Shown piece by piece: positions 55,191 to 64,000 of a stretch of 64,000 nucleotides of DNA. The translations under genes and the position numbers were made by a program. This stretch comes from UBA964 sp037444685 (GTDB taxonomy: Bacteria > Pseudomonadota > Gammaproteobacteria > Steroidobacterales > Steroidobacteraceae), in the NCBI GenBank assembly GCA_037444685.1, contig JBBILX010000010.1, forward strand, positions 1-64,000. The letters run 5' to 3'. Positions within the stretch are counted from its first letter, which is position 1, and every line of letters starts with the position of its first letter. The notes below the pieces were generated by a model. That model ran no database searches and had not been told where the DNA came from. It was given only the letters and a program-made list of their open reading frames with translations.

Positions 55191-56549
55191 ATGTCGCTGT
55201 CACCGGCTCCCGAATCGCAAAGGGCACATGCGAGCGGCGGCGCCGAGCCGCGCCGCTCGCGGTGGCGCACGCTGCATGTCTGGAACATGCCGCCGACCCG
55301 CTGGTTGCAATGCTTCGCCTGCGCCGTGCTCGTGCTCGCCTGGTTTCGCGGCAACGAGCAACTGTCCATCGAGCGGGCGCTGCGGAACGAGAGCGCAGTC
55401 GCCGAAGAGGCTGGCATCCGGGTCGATGCGACGGACTACCGGGCCGCGCTCGGACTGTCCAGCATCGAGGTCATCGTCGGGCGCAACGACACCCTCGAGC
55501 GCATCTTCCGCAGGCTCGAGATCTCGCTGCAGGACCTCGCCTCGCTGCGGGCGATCCCTGAACTGCGCGCGCATCTCGATCGGCTGCGCCCCGGTGACCT
55601 GATCACGTTCGTGATGCGCGGCGACGAACTGTTCGGCCTCGAACGACGGCTGTCGGTGAGCGACACCCTGAAGGTCGAGCGCGCCGAGTCCGGCTTCGCC
55701 ACGGACGTCGTGGTCAATCCGCTCGAGCGCGAGATCCGCACGACGAGCGGCATCATCACGAATTCGCTGTTCCGCGCGGCCCAGCAGGCCGGGCTGTCGG
55801 ACGCGACTGCGCTCGCCATCGCCGAGATCTTCGCCTGGGACATCGATTTCGTTCTCGAGGTCCAGCCAGGCGACACGTTCACGGTCACGCACGAGGCGCT
55901 CACCCAGGACGGCGAGCCGCTCGGCGACGGCGACGTGCTTGCGGTCGAGTTCGTCAACGCGGGGCGCCGCTTCCGCGCGGTCCGCTACGTCGACCCCGAA
56001 GGTCGCGCCGCCTACTACACCCCCGACGGGCAGAGCCTGCGCAAAGCCTTCCTGCGCGCGCCGGTCGAGTTCTCGCGCGTCAGCTCCCAGTTCAACCTGT
56101 ATCGGCGCCATCCGGTGCTGAACCGCATCCGCGCCCATCGCGGCGTCGACTATGCGGCACCGATCGGCACCCCGGTGCGGGCGGCAGGCGATGGCCGCGT
56201 CCGCTTTGTCGGTGAGCAGGGCGGCTACGGCAAGGTCATCGAACTCGACCACGCCGGCGGCATACTGACCGTCTATGGGCACCTGTCACGCTTCGCGAAG
56301 GACCTGTCGCGCGGCGACCGCGTGCGGCAAGGCGAAGTGATCGGCTATGTCGGCATGACCGGTCTCGCCACCGGCCCGCATCTGCACTACGAGTACCGCG
56401 TCCGCGGCGTGCACATGAACCCGCAGACCGTGGCGCTGCCAACGGCGGAACCGGTGCCAGCGTCCCTGCTCGAGGACTTCCGCGAACGCACCGCGCCGCT
56501 CGTGGCCTCACTCGAAACCGGCGCATCGCCGGCACGCCTCGCACGCTGA
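55191..56549 (+). CDS. M23-family peptidoglycan endopeptidase, MepM/YebA-like
   Basis: A 452-residue protein with an N-terminal membrane anchor (WLQCFACAVLVLAWF), a LysM/OapA-like middle part (VIVGRNDTLERIFRRLEIS) and a C-terminal M23 domain: zinc ligands in HRGVDYAAPIGTPV and HLHYEYR, with GYVGMTGLATGPHLH. Such enzymes cut D,D-crosslinks to allow wall growth. It is divergent from tyrS; the same pair is known in Pseudomonas. The ATG was chosen to keep the anchor; the open frame upstream is the tyrS region. Confidence 0.9.
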   Translation: MSLSPAPESQRAHASGGAEPRRSRWRTLHVWNMPPTRWLQCFACAVLVLAWFRGNEQLSIERALRNESAVAEEAGIRVDATDYRAALGLSSIEVIVGRNDTLERIFRRLEISLQDLASLRAIPELRAHLDRLRPGDLITFVMRGDELFGLERRLSVSDTLKVERAESGFATDVVVNPLEREIRTTSGIITNSLFRAAQQAGLSDATALAIAEIFAWDIDFVLEVQPGDTFTVTHEALTQDGEPLGDGDVLAVEFVNAGRRFRAVRYVDPEGRAAYYTPDGQSLRKAFLRAPVEFSRVSSQFNLYRRHPVLNRIRAHRGVDYAAPIGTPVRAAGDGRVRFVGEQGGYGKVIELDHAGGILTVYGHLSRFAKDLSRGDRVRQGEVIGYVGMTGLATGPHLHYEYRVRGVHMNPQTVALPTAEPVPASLLEDFRERTAPLVASLETGASPARLAR

Positions 56550-56629
56550 ACTCTCCCCGCCTCGGCGGTCGGATTATGTCGGGAACGATGGCCGCGGTGC
56601 CGCTGTGACGCAGGCCGCGCGCGGCGCCG

Positions 56630-58771
56630 ATGTCACAGACTTTTCGGCGGCGTCATGTTCCCATAATCCCACCCCGGACGATCCGACCCGACGTGGACGC
56701 ACCGCACCTCGCCGCACCGCAGCACTTCAGCAACCGTGAGCTGTCGCTGCTCGCATTCAACGAGCGGGTGCTCGCGCAGGCGCTCGACGAATCCGTACCG
56801 CTGCTCGAACGGCTGCGCTTCCTCTGCATCTCGTCGAGCAATCTCGACGAGTTCTTCGAGATCCGTGTCGCCGGCATCAAGGAGCTCATCGAACGCGGCG
56901 CGACGCAGCGCAGTCCGGACGGCCTGACGAACGAGGAGCAGCTCGCCGCCATCCATGCGTGCGCCACCGCGCTCGTCGAGCGGCAGTACCAGTACCTCAG
57001 CGAGGTGCTACTGCCGGCCCTGCGCGCCGCGGGAATCCGCGTCCTGCCGCGCGCAGAGTGGTCGAGTGAGATGCATGCGCGGCTCGAGCGGCACTTCGAG
57101 CTCGAGGTCGAACCGGTCCTCAGTCCGCTCGCACTCGATCCCTCGCGACCGTTCCCGAAGATCCAGAACAAGAGCCTGAACTTCATCGTCCGCGTCGAGG
57201 GCCAGGACGCATTCGGGCGCGAGGCCAATCTGGCGATCGTGCAGGCGCCGCGCTCGTTGCCGCGTGTGCTGCCGGTTAAGGACGATCGTGACGGTCAGAG
57301 CTTCGTGCTGCTGGCGGCACTCATCCAGGAATTCGTGCCCAAGCTGTTCGAGGGCATGCGTGTGGTCGGCTGCTATCCTTTCCGCGTCACCCGCAACAGC
57401 GACCTGTTCGTCGACGAGGAGGAGGTCGACGACCTGCGCCGGGCGCTCGAGGGCGAGCTCGCGCAGCGCCGTTATGGCGACGAGGTCAGGCTCGAGACCT
57501 CGCTCGACTGTCCTGACGAGATCGTCGATTTCCTGCTGCGGCAGTTCTCGCTGACGCGGCTCGACCTTTACCGCGTCCCGACCATGGTCAACCTGCACCG
57601 ATTGTCGGCCATCTACGATCTCGCGCAGCGCGCCGATCTCAAGTACCCGCCGTTCACGCCGGGCGTGCCGCGACGTATCGTCACGCCCATCGACCTGTTC
57701 GCGGCGATCCGGCACAAGGATCTGCTGCTGCACCACCCTTTCCAGTCGTTCCAGCCGGTCGTGGACCTGCTGCGCCAGGCCGCCAGCGATCCGGCCGTCC
57801 TCGCCATCAAGCAGACGCTCTACCGAGCCGGCTCCAACTCGCCGATCGTCGAGTCGCTGGTGCAGGCTGCCCATGCCGGCAAGGACGTCACGGTCGTGAT
57901 CGAACTGCGCGCACGCTTCGACGAGGAGGCGAACATCGAGCTCGCGAGCCGGCTGCAGGAAGCCGGCGCACACGTCATGTACGGCGTGGTGGGTTACAAG
58001 ACGCATGCGAAGCTGGCCCTGATCGTGCGGCGCGAGGCCGACGGCATCCGTCGCTATTGCCACCTTGGCACCGGCAACTACCACCCGCGCACGGCGCGGG
58101 CGTACACCGATTACAGCCTGATGACCTGCGACCCCGACGTCGGTCAGGACGTGCACGAGATCTTCCTGCAGATCACGAGCCTGACGAGCACGCCGAGGCT
58201 CAAGCGCCTGCTACAGTCGCCATTTGGACTGCATGCGGCCATGATCGAGAAGCTCGACCGCGAAGCCGAGCATGCGCGGGCTGGCAGGCCGGCGCGCGTG
58301 ATCCTCAAGATGAATGCACTGGTCGAGCCGCGCGCGATCGAGGCGCTCTATCGGGCCTCGCGCGCCGGCGTCGAGATCGACCTGATCGTGCGCGGCGTCT
58401 GCGCACTGCGCCCGGGCCTGCCGGGCGTCTCCGAGAACATCCGCGTCCGCTCGATCATCGGGCGATTCCTCGAACACTCGCGCGTGTTCTACTTCGAGAA
58501 CGGCGGCCAGAGCGAGCTGTACTGCTCGAGCGCCGACTGGATGGAACGCAACTTCTTCCGCCGCGTCGAGGTCGCCTTCCCGATCCTGCGCGCCTCGCAT
58601 CGCGCGCGCATCCTGCGCGACCTCGAGACCTATCTCTGGGACAACTCGCAGGCCTGGTTGCTCGACCGCGAGGGCACCTACCGACGCAGTGAACCGGGCA
58701 ACGAGCCGCTGGTCGTCGCGCAGCAGGAGCTGCTCGACACCTACTCCGGAACCGACGAACCCGAGGAGTGA
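56630..58771 (+). CDS. ppk: Polyphosphate kinase 1
   Basis: A 713-residue PPK1. N-terminal SNRELSLLAFNERVLAQA and FLCISSSNLDEFFEIRVAG, and the two phospholipase-D-like catalytic halves with the autophosphorylated His in GYKTHAKLAL (H459) and CHLGTGNYHPRTARAYTD, are diagnostic. It polymerises phosphate from ATP into polyphosphate. GTG at 56693 (MDAPHLAAPQ) is a possible shorter start. The gene is convergent with ppx, 51 nt apart, so synthesis and breakdown are encoded side by side. Confidence 0.95.
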   Translation: MSQTFRRRHVPIIPPRTIRPDVDAPHLAAPQHFSNRELSLLAFNERVLAQALDESVPLLERLRFLCISSSNLDEFFEIRVAGIKELIERGATQRSPDGLTNEEQLAAIHACATALVERQYQYLSEVLLPALRAAGIRVLPRAEWSSEMHARLERHFELEVEPVLSPLALDPSRPFPKIQNKSLNFIVRVEGQDAFGREANLAIVQAPRSLPRVLPVKDDRDGQSFVLLAALIQEFVPKLFEGMRVVGCYPFRVTRNSDLFVDEEEVDDLRRALEGELAQRRYGDEVRLETSLDCPDEIVDFLLRQFSLTRLDLYRVPTMVNLHRLSAIYDLAQRADLKYPPFTPGVPRRIVTPIDLFAAIRHKDLLLHHPFQSFQPVVDLLRQAASDPAVLAIKQTLYRAGSNSPIVESLVQAAHAGKDVTVVIELRARFDEEANIELASRLQEAGAHVMYGVVGYKTHAKLALIVRREADGIRRYCHLGTGNYHPRTARAYTDYSLMTCDPDVGQDVHEIFLQITSLTSTPRLKRLLQSPFGLHAAMIEKLDREAEHARAGRPARVILKMNALVEPRAIEALYRASRAGVEIDLIVRGVCALRPGLPGVSENIRVRSIIGRFLEHSRVFYFENGGQSELYCSSADWMERNFFRRVEVAFPILRASHRARILRDLETYLWDNSQAWLLDREGTYRRSEPGNEPLVVAQQELLDTYSGTDEPEE

Positions 58772-58822
58772 GGGCGGGCCGCCGCTGCGGCGCGGCACGC
58801 ACAGGGCGAGCCGGCGCCGCCG

Positions 58823-60355
58823 TCAGGCCGCGGCGCGGCCGCGCTCGCTGAACACGCGCAGGCGGAAGTCGGCTTCGCGCAGCTGCTCGATCTCGCGCGA
58901 CAGGTCAGCCACCGTCAGCGGGTGGTCGCGCAGCCAGCGCGACGGAAAGCGCACCTCGAGCGAGCGGCCGCGCGGCAGCAGCGTCAGCTCGGGCAGAGGC
59001 ACGTCGCTGCGTCCGCGATGCAGCAGCACGGCGAGGCGCAGCAGCACGATCAGGTAGAGAACGCGCCGGTCCCAGGGCGGCAGGAGCTGATCGAAGCCCT
59101 CGGTGGACAGGCGCCGGCGGTGACAGCCGACGATCTTCGCGAGCAGCCGCTGCTCCTCGCGGGCGAAGCCCGGCATGTCCGCGTTCTCGAGCAGGTAGGC
59201 GCCGTGCTGGTGATAGCGCGAATGCGCGACGTCGAGACCGATCTCGTGGAGTCGCGCCGCCCAGGAGAGGGCGAGCTCCGCGAGTGGATCCTCGAGCTGC
59301 CACGCGGTCGCGACCTGCGCGAGGAAGTCCAGCGCCGTGCGCTCGACGCGTTGTGCCTGGTCAGCGTCGACGTGGTAGCGCTCCTGCATTGCGCGAACGG
59401 TGCGGGCGCGTGCATCCTCGTCCGAATATCGACCGATGATGTCGTAGAGCAACCCGTCGCGCATCGCACCCTCGGCGACATCCATCCGCTCGAGACCGAG
59501 CACCTCGAACAGTTCGGCGAGGATGGCCACGCCGCCCGGGAAGACGACGCTGCGTTCCTGGTTGATCGCGCGGATCGGTATGGCGCTGACGTGCCCACCG
59601 CGGATCAGCGCGTCAATGACCAGCTCGAGTCCCTCGGGAGTGATGCCCTGCGCAGCCGGCAGCAGCTCCCGGCAGGCCTCGCCGATCGCGCGCACCGTGC
59701 CCGAGCTGCCGACGGCCTGGTCCCAGCCCCGGCGACGAAAAGCGACCTGCACCGGTTCGAGCTCGAGACGCGCGGCGACGCGCGCACGCGCGATGCGTTT
59801 GGCGGAGATGCGACCGTCGCCGAAGAAACGCTGGCTCATGCTGACGCAACCGAGCTGGGTGCTCTCCAGCTCGAGCGGCGTCAGCCCCTCGCCGATGATG
59901 ATCTCGGTGCTGCCGCCGCCGATGTCGACGACGAGTCGGCGTCCGGGAAAGACCGGCAGGGTGTGCGCCACGCCGGAGTAGATCAGGCGCGCCTCCTCCA
60001 TGCCGGAGACGATCTCGATCGGATGGCCGAGCGCCGCGCGAGCCTTTTCGAGGAACTGCTGCTTGCGGTGGGCGCGGCGCAGCGCGTTGGTGCCGACCGC
60101 GCGCACGCTACCGGGCCGCATGTCGCGGAGCCGCTGGCCGAAGCGCTCGAGACAAGCGAGGGCGCGAGCGGCGACCTCCCGGTCGAGGCGTCCGTCGGCG
60201 TCGACGCCCGCACCGAGCCGGACGTTCTCGCGCAGACGATCGACTACGACGAGCTGCCCGTGCAGATGACGGGCGACGACCATGTGGAAGCTGTTGGAGC
60301 CGAGATCGACGGCAGCGATGAGCTCGGGGACGGACCCCGCAGCCTTACGGGGCAC
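58823..60355 (-). CDS. ppx: Exopolyphosphatase (Ppx/GppA family)
   Basis: A 510-residue protein. The ASKHA phosphatase domain (AAVDLGSNSFHMVV, VDIGGGSTEI, GSSGTVRAIGE) covers the N-terminal 300 residues, and an HD-like C-terminal domain with SWAARLHEIGLDVAH follows. It removes terminal phosphates from polyphosphate or converts pppGpp. Convergent with ppk. The downstream erpA, bactofilin and rppH genes are on the same strand in one dense run. Confidence 0.93.
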   Translation of the reverse strand: MPRKAAGSVPELIAAVDLGSNSFHMVVARHLHGQLVVVDRLRENVRLGAGVDADGRLDREVAARALACLERFGQRLRDMRPGSVRAVGTNALRRAHRKQQFLEKARAALGHPIEIVSGMEEARLIYSGVAHTLPVFPGRRLVVDIGGGSTEIIIGEGLTPLELESTQLGCVSMSQRFFGDGRISAKRIARARVAARLELEPVQVAFRRRGWDQAVGSSGTVRAIGEACRELLPAAQGITPEGLELVIDALIRGGHVSAIPIRAINQERSVVFPGGVAILAELFEVLGLERMDVAEGAMRDGLLYDIIGRYSDEDARARTVRAMQERYHVDADQAQRVERTALDFLAQVATAWQLEDPLAELALSWAARLHEIGLDVAHSRYHQHGAYLLENADMPGFAREEQRLLAKIVGCHRRRLSTEGFDQLLPPWDRRVLYLIVLLRLAVLLHRGRSDVPLPELTLLPRGRSLEVRFPSRWLRDHPLTVADLSREIEQLREADFRLRVFSERGRAAA

Positions 60356-60367
60356 CGGCCACCTGCG

Positions 60368-60745
60368 TCAGGCCGAGAACGACGAGCCGCAACCGCAGGT
60401 CGTCGTCGCATTGGGGTTGCGAATGACGAACTGCGCGCCGTCGAGACCTTCGCGGTAGTCGATCTCCGCGCCCGACAGGTACTGGAAGCTCATGGGATCG
60501 ACGAGCAGCTTGACGCCCAGGTTCTCGATGCAGGTATCGCCATCCTGGATTTCTTCGTCGAATTCGAAGCCGTACTGCAGACCCGAGCAGCCGCCGCCCT
60601 GCACGAAGACGCGCAGCTTGAGGTTGGGGTTGCCTTCGCCTTCGATCAGCGCGCCGACCTTGCGCGCGGCGGCGTCAGTGAACACCAGCGCGGGCGGCGG
60701 CAGGTCTGCAGCGGCGTCCTGCGGCAACGTTGCGGTATCGCTCAT
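60368..60745 (-). CDS. erpA: Iron-sulfur cluster insertion protein
   Basis: A 125-residue A-type carrier with the three conserved cysteines: C53 in GGGCSGLQYGF and C117, C119 in TCGCGSSF. The conserved block LVDPMSFQYLSGAEIDY is present. ErpA passes [4Fe-4S] clusters to target enzymes. It lies between bactofilin and ppx. Confidence 0.95.
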   Translation of the reverse strand: MSDTATLPQDAAADLPPPALVFTDAAARKVGALIEGEGNPNLKLRVFVQGGGCSGLQYGFEFDEEIQDGDTCIENLGVKLLVDPMSFQYLSGAEIDYREGLDGAQFVIRNPNATTTCGCGSSFSA

Positions 60746-60756
60746 GCCCCGGAATT

Positions 60757-61257
60757 TTAGGTGCCGGAGCGCCGAGCGTCAAAGAGCGCATCGACCGCGG
60801 CGGGCGGCAGTTCGGCGGCATCGTGCGGCGCGGCCGGCCGCTGACTTGACGACGCGTCGACCGCCTCCGCGGCGCCGCGACCCGTGGACTGAGCCTTCGT
60901 GGCGGTCGGAATGAGCTTGCCCGAAACCTGGGCGCCGAGCGCCATTTCGATCGTGCCGTAATGGACATTGCCGTGAATGCGAGCCGTCGCGCCGATCACG
61001 ACGCGCTCGCGCCCGTGCACGTCGCCGTTGACCACGCCATTGACGACGAGGTTCGGCACGTCGACGGCCCCCTCGACGATCCCCTGCTCGCTGATCCACA
61101 GCGTCGCGCCCTCGCCCGCCGCCGCCCTGACATTGCCGATTACGTGCCCCTCGAGGTGCAGTCCGCCGGTGAACTCGATATCGCCCTGCAACCGGGCCGA
61201 ACGGGCGATCAGGGTGTCGATACGGCTGGACAAAGGTGTCTTCTTGCGTCCGAACAT
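60757..61257 (-). CDS. Bactofilin-type polymer-forming cytoskeletal protein
   Basis: A 166-residue protein. Short start MFGRKK, then a right-handed beta-helix of repeating hydrophobic strands (GDIEFTGGLHLEGHVIGNV, GIVEGAVDVPNLVVNGVVNG, IHGNVHYGTIEMALGA) and a disordered Ser/Ala/Pro tail. Bactofilins polymerise without nucleotide and affect cell shape or localise wall enzymes. GAGGAG precedes the ATG. It is encoded with erpA and the coiled-coil protein upstream. Confidence 0.9.
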   Translation of the reverse strand: MFGRKKTPLSSRIDTLIARSARLQGDIEFTGGLHLEGHVIGNVRAAAGEGATLWISEQGIVEGAVDVPNLVVNGVVNGDVHGRERVVIGATARIHGNVHYGTIEMALGAQVSGKLIPTATKAQSTGRGAAEAVDASSSQRPAAPHDAAELPPAAVDALFDARRSGT

Positions 61258-61279
61258 GGCGGGCTCCTCGGGTGTCAGA

Positions 61280-62005
61280 TCAGGAGGCCTCCGTTTCCCA
61301 GACGAAGATCTGGGAGACGGGCGCGACCTCACGGCGGCTCGACAGCAGTTCTACAGTAATTCGCTCGGGCCGGAATCCGTCGGGGATCACGATTTCAGGA
61401 TCGAGGTTCTGGAAATAGCGAAAGCTGAACGGCAGTTCGAAGGCCGGATCACCGAAAAGCGCGGCCATGTCGAGGACCGCCGGGGCGGCCGACCGGCGGC
61501 CTTCGACCGTCAGCAGCACCCGGCCGGCGATGTTGCGCTCGGGCCGCCCGCTCTGCACGAGCGTGAAGCGCACCACGAAGCGCCCGGGCGCGCTGCCCGG
61601 CGCGACGCGCAGTTGCTGCACCTTGGCCTCGGCGGCGTTGGCGCCCTGGACCACGATGCCCTGGTAGAACGCCAGCTGCTGCGACTGCCTGGCCACCTCG
61701 GCCTGCAGTTCTCCGATCGTGCGCGCGACCTCGGCCCGCTCCTGCGCCTGGCTGCTGCGCAGCGTCGCGAGCTCAGCCGCCTCGCGTCGCAGCTCGCGAA
61801 TGGTCGCATCGCGTGCACGGATCTCGCGCCGCAGTTCGGCACGTTCACGCACGGCCGCGAGCTGATCGAACCCGGCTCGCGAGCGGCCGTATTCGAACAG
61901 CAGGTAGCCGCCGACCACGGCGACGGCAGCGAGCCCGGCGCCGATGATCCAGGCCCGCTGCGGCGCGTAAGTCCTGATGACGACTTTGGGTGGCGTCTCG
62001 GCCAA
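61280..62005 (-). CDS. Membrane-anchored coiled-coil protein (DUF6776-like)
   Basis: A 241-residue protein with one N-terminal membrane span (AWIIGAGLAAVAVVGGYLLF), a long heptad-type coiled coil (about 50-115, Leu/Arg/Glu-rich) and a C-terminal beta domain (FVVRFTLVQSGRPERNIAGR, DPEIVIPDGFRPERITVELL). No function is known to me; it is repeatedly found beside bactofilin genes. It starts with TTG three bases after the rppH stop, so translation is probably coupled to rppH. The exported domain faces the periplasm. Confidence 0.7.
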   Translation of the reverse strand: MAETPPKVVIRTYAPQRAWIIGAGLAAVAVVGGYLLFEYGRSRAGFDQLAAVRERAELRREIRARDATIRELRREAAELATLRSSQAQERAEVARTIGELQAEVARQSQQLAFYQGIVVQGANAAEAKVQQLRVAPGSAPGRFVVRFTLVQSGRPERNIAGRVLLTVEGRRSAAPAVLDMAALFGDPAFELPFSFRYFQNLDPEIVIPDGFRPERITVELLSSRREVAPVSQIFVWETEAS

Positions 62006-62008
62006 TGC

Positions 62009-62626
62009 TCAGCTTCCACTGCGCTGCGCGGCGCGGGCCGGCGCACGGCGCCGTCGCGACCGGCGGCCCCGCTGGCCCGCCCGCGACGCTGCCGCCGTTC
62101 CCGCGACGACGCTCGACCACCAGTCGGGATACGGCGGCAAGTGCCCGCCGAACGCGATGCGCCCAAGCTCGTGCAGCGCCCGCCCATACACGCCGCGCTT
62201 GAACTCGATCACCTCGCGCATCGGCTCCCAGAATTCGGCCCAGCGCCAGCGGTCGAATTCCGGAAGCGACGTCTGATCAAACCGAAATGCCAGATCCGCG
62301 CGGACGGGCCGGAGCAGAAACCAGCGCTGCTTCTGGCCGATGCAGACGGGCGACCGGTCGCGTCGCACGAAGCGCGGCGGCAGGCGATAGCGGAGCCACC
62401 CCGAAGTGGCGCCGATGAGCCGCACGTCCTCCGGCGCCAGTCCGATCTCTTCACGCAGCTCCCGGTACAGGGCCTCCCGCGGCGACTCGCCGACCTGGAT
62501 TCCTCCCTGCGGAAACTGCCAGCCGCGCCCACCGGACCGACGACCGAGGAAAACCCGCCCGTCCTCATGCATCAGCACGATGCCGACGTTGGCGCGATAG
62601 CCTTGCGCATCGATCAGGTCCGTCAC
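62009..62626 (-). CDS. rppH: RNA pyrophosphohydrolase
   Basis: A 205-residue Nudix enzyme. Nudix box G41 to L63 (GGIQVGESPREALYRELREE) is complete, and the following SGWLRYRLPPRF and GQKQRWFLLR are RppH-specific. RppH removes pyrophosphate from mRNA 5' ends to trigger decay. GTG at 62626 was chosen since MTDLIDAQGYRANVGIVL is the standard RppH start. The last 40 residues are basic and Ala-rich. Confidence 0.9.
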   Translation of the reverse strand: MTDLIDAQGYRANVGIVLMHEDGRVFLGRRSGGRGWQFPQGGIQVGESPREALYRELREEIGLAPEDVRLIGATSGWLRYRLPPRFVRRDRSPVCIGQKQRWFLLRPVRADLAFRFDQTSLPEFDRWRWAEFWEPMREVIEFKRGVYGRALHELGRIAFGGHLPPYPDWWSSVVAGTAAASRAGQRGRRSRRRRAPARAAQRSGS

Positions 62627-62721
62627 GGGGGCAGTATCGCCACCCCCGCAGACAGGGACAAGCCGATGGTGCTCGCGCACGCGCCCATGACAGGCGCGCC
62701 GGCGGCGAATAGGCTGCGGGC

Positions 62722-63693
62722 ATGTCGACTGTCTCCATCTGGCGTCGGTTTGCAGGTCTCGGCGTGCTCTGCGCGGCTGTTCTGCTGGTCGCGCTGCTGT
62801 CGGGGTCGGCCGAGATCTCGATCGCCGACTTGTGGCGGATGGCGCTCGGCGGCGGCGGCGAGATCGCACGAACGGTAGTCATCGAACTGCGCCTGCCGCG
62901 CATCGTCACGGCGTTCGCGGTCGGTGCGCTGCTCGCGCTCGCTGGCGTGCTGCTGCAGGCCTTGTTCCGCAATCCGCTCGCCGATCCCTACGTGCTCGGG
63001 GTCTCCGGCGGCGCGGCCGTCGCGGCCCTGCTCGCGCTCGCCGCGGGCGCCGGGCTGCTGCTGACGCAGGCCGCGGCGGCACTAGGCGCCGCCGCGGCCG
63101 TCGCGCTGGTCTGGTGGCTCGGGTCGGGCGGCGGACCGACCCGACTGCTGCTGACCGGGGTCGTCGTCGCCGCAGTCTGCAGCGCCATCGTCACGATGAT
63201 CCTTGCGCTGGCCAGCGCCGAGACGCTGCGCGGCATGCTGTTCTGGCTCGCCGGCGACCTGAGCTGGTCGGCGCAATCGCGTCCGGTGCTCGCGCTCGCG
63301 CTGACGGGCGCGATGCTGGTCACACTGATGGCCCGCCCGCTCGACGCGCTGGCCGCGGGCGAATTGCGCTCGCAGAGCATCGGTCTCGATCAGCGCCGCG
63401 CCCGCCCCGCGGTCGTCGCCGCTTCGGCCGTGCTCGCGGGGGCGGCCGTCGCGAGCGCAGGGACCATCGGCTTCGTCGGGCTGCTCGCGCCGCACGCTGC
63501 ACGGCTGCTGTTCCGCAGCGGCGCGCACCGCGTCGTGGCACCGGGCGCAGCGCTGCTCGGCGGCCTGCTGGTCGCGGTCGCCGACACGCTTGCGCGCACG
63601 CTGCTCGAGCCACGCCAACTGCCGGTTGGCGCGCTGATGGCGCTGATCGGCGCGCCGGCCTTCCTGTCGCTGCTCAGGCGCGCCGGTCAGTGA
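62722..63693 (+). CDS. FecCD/BtuC-family ABC transporter permease
   Basis: A 323-residue inner-membrane permease with about ten spans. Family motifs: RLPRIVTAFAVGALLALAGV, QALFRNPLADPYVLGVSGGA, and GTIGFVGLLAPHAARLL near the end. It carries siderophores, haem or cobalamin with an ATPase and binding protein that are not in the window on this side. It is divergent from rppH and overlaps the end of the convergent tyrA-like gene by 20 nt. Substrate not identified. Confidence 0.9.
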   Translation: MSTVSIWRRFAGLGVLCAAVLLVALLSGSAEISIADLWRMALGGGGEIARTVVIELRLPRIVTAFAVGALLALAGVLLQALFRNPLADPYVLGVSGGAAVAALLALAAGAGLLLTQAAAALGAAAAVALVWWLGSGGGPTRLLLTGVVVAAVCSAIVTMILALASAETLRGMLFWLAGDLSWSAQSRPVLALALTGAMLVTLMARPLDALAAGELRSQSIGLDQRRARPAVVAASAVLAGAAVASAGTIGFVGLLAPHAARLLFRSGAHRVVAPGAALLGGLLVAVADTLARTLLEPRQLPVGALMALIGAPAFLSLLRRAGQ

Positions 63694-64000
63694 GGCTGCG
63701 CCGGTCCTCGAGGTACTCGCGGCCGCGCGTCATCAGCGCCGTGAAGGCCGCCCGGTCACGCTCGAGGACGGCGGAGCGCAGACGCTCCACGGCCTTGGCG
63801 AGAGCCTCGAGCGACTCGGCACCGTAATCGTTCAGGCTCTGGATCTCGAAGTACAGATCCGGGCTCTCCTGGGCAACGCGCGCCGCGACGTCGAGCTGGG
63901 CGTCGAAGGTCGTACTCGACAGCTGTGCGAGGCGGGGCGCAGCCTCGCCGCTGTCGGCGAGCGCAGTAAAGAACGCGATGTTGAGGGCGTGCGAGAGTCC
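63674..64000 (-). CDS. Prephenate dehydrogenase-like protein, C-terminal part (cut by window edge)
   Basis: The last 108 codons read LSHALNIAFFTALADSGE, LAQLSSTTFDAQLDVAARVA, ESPDLYFEIQSLNDYGAESL and end at TGA. This matches the C-terminal helical dimer domain of prephenate dehydrogenases, which make 4-hydroxyphenylpyruvate for tyrosine synthesis. The catalytic and NAD domains lie outside the window, so the assignment rests on the tail only. Its 3' end overlaps the convergent permease gene by 20 nt. Confidence 0.6.
   Translation of the reverse strand, partial: GLSHALNIAFFTALADSGEAAPRLAQLSSTTFDAQLDVAARVAQESPDLYFEIQSLNDYGAESLEALAKAVERLRSAVLERDRAAFTALMTRGREYLEDRRSLTDRRA

Overview
This is GC-rich bacterial chromosome, most likely from a Gammaproteobacterium near the Xanthomonadales/Nevskiales/Steroidobacterales group. 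The support is a Tyr-Gly-Thr tRNA set leading into an EF-Tu gene (the tyrU-glyT-thrT-tufB arrangement), a 16S-Ile-Ala-23S-5S rRNA operon next to tyrS, a plsY-birA-coaX-SPOR cluster, and an ErpA/bactofilin/RppH cluster. The taxon is inferred from gene content and 16S motifs read by eye. Genes are dense, many pairs share 4-nt ATGA overlaps, and no insertion sequence, prophage or CRISPR array was seen.

Layout. 1-0.6 kb: start of tuf and three tRNAs (minus). 0.7-2 kb: SbtA-type bicarbonate transporter with its PII-like partner. 2-7.2 kb: a catabolic unit (alpha/beta hydrolase, luciferase-like oxidoreductase, amidohydrolase) divergent from a GntR/FCD repressor and a Nudix gene, with paired GTATAC boxes between them. 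7.1-11.4 kb: rRNA pseudouridine synthase, then a sulfur amino-acid operon (cysteine synthase, MetX-family acyltransferase, MetY/MetZ-type sulfhydrylase). 11.4-15.6 kb: M48 protease, LemA, a small Lys-rich protein and a methyltransferase. 15.7-22 kb: a type IV minor-pilin/PilY1 operon in decay, with frameshifts, nonsense codons and deletions in five of eight genes. 22-31.6 kb: housekeeping and accessory genes. 31.8-36.3 kb: a large Oar-like TonB receptor and a secreted EEP-fold hydrolase. 36.4-44 kb: a second, intact minor-pilin/PilY1 operon. 44.4-47.5 kb: apt, an FAD monooxygenase and a CoA-transferase. 47.6-53.8 kb: the complete rRNA operon with a consensus promoter and boxA. 53.9-64 kb: tyrS, an M23 peptidase, ppk, ppx, erpA, bactofilin, rppH, an iron/cobalamin-type permease and the end of tyrA.

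The most unusual element is in the rRNA operon. The 23S gene is split by a 625-nt group I intron placed exactly after the base equivalent to E. coli U1931. It carries a LAGLIDADG endonuclease in P8 whose reading frame runs on through the 3' half of P7 and through P9, stopping three bases before the 3' splice site. In the same operon the tRNA-Ile gene has changed both partners of the universal 18-55 elbow contact (A18 and G55 in place of G18 and U55). The other notable signal is the pair of pilus-tip operons, one decaying and one intact. The decaying PilY1 has a von Willebrand A MIDAS motif, while the intact PilY1 has none that I can see.
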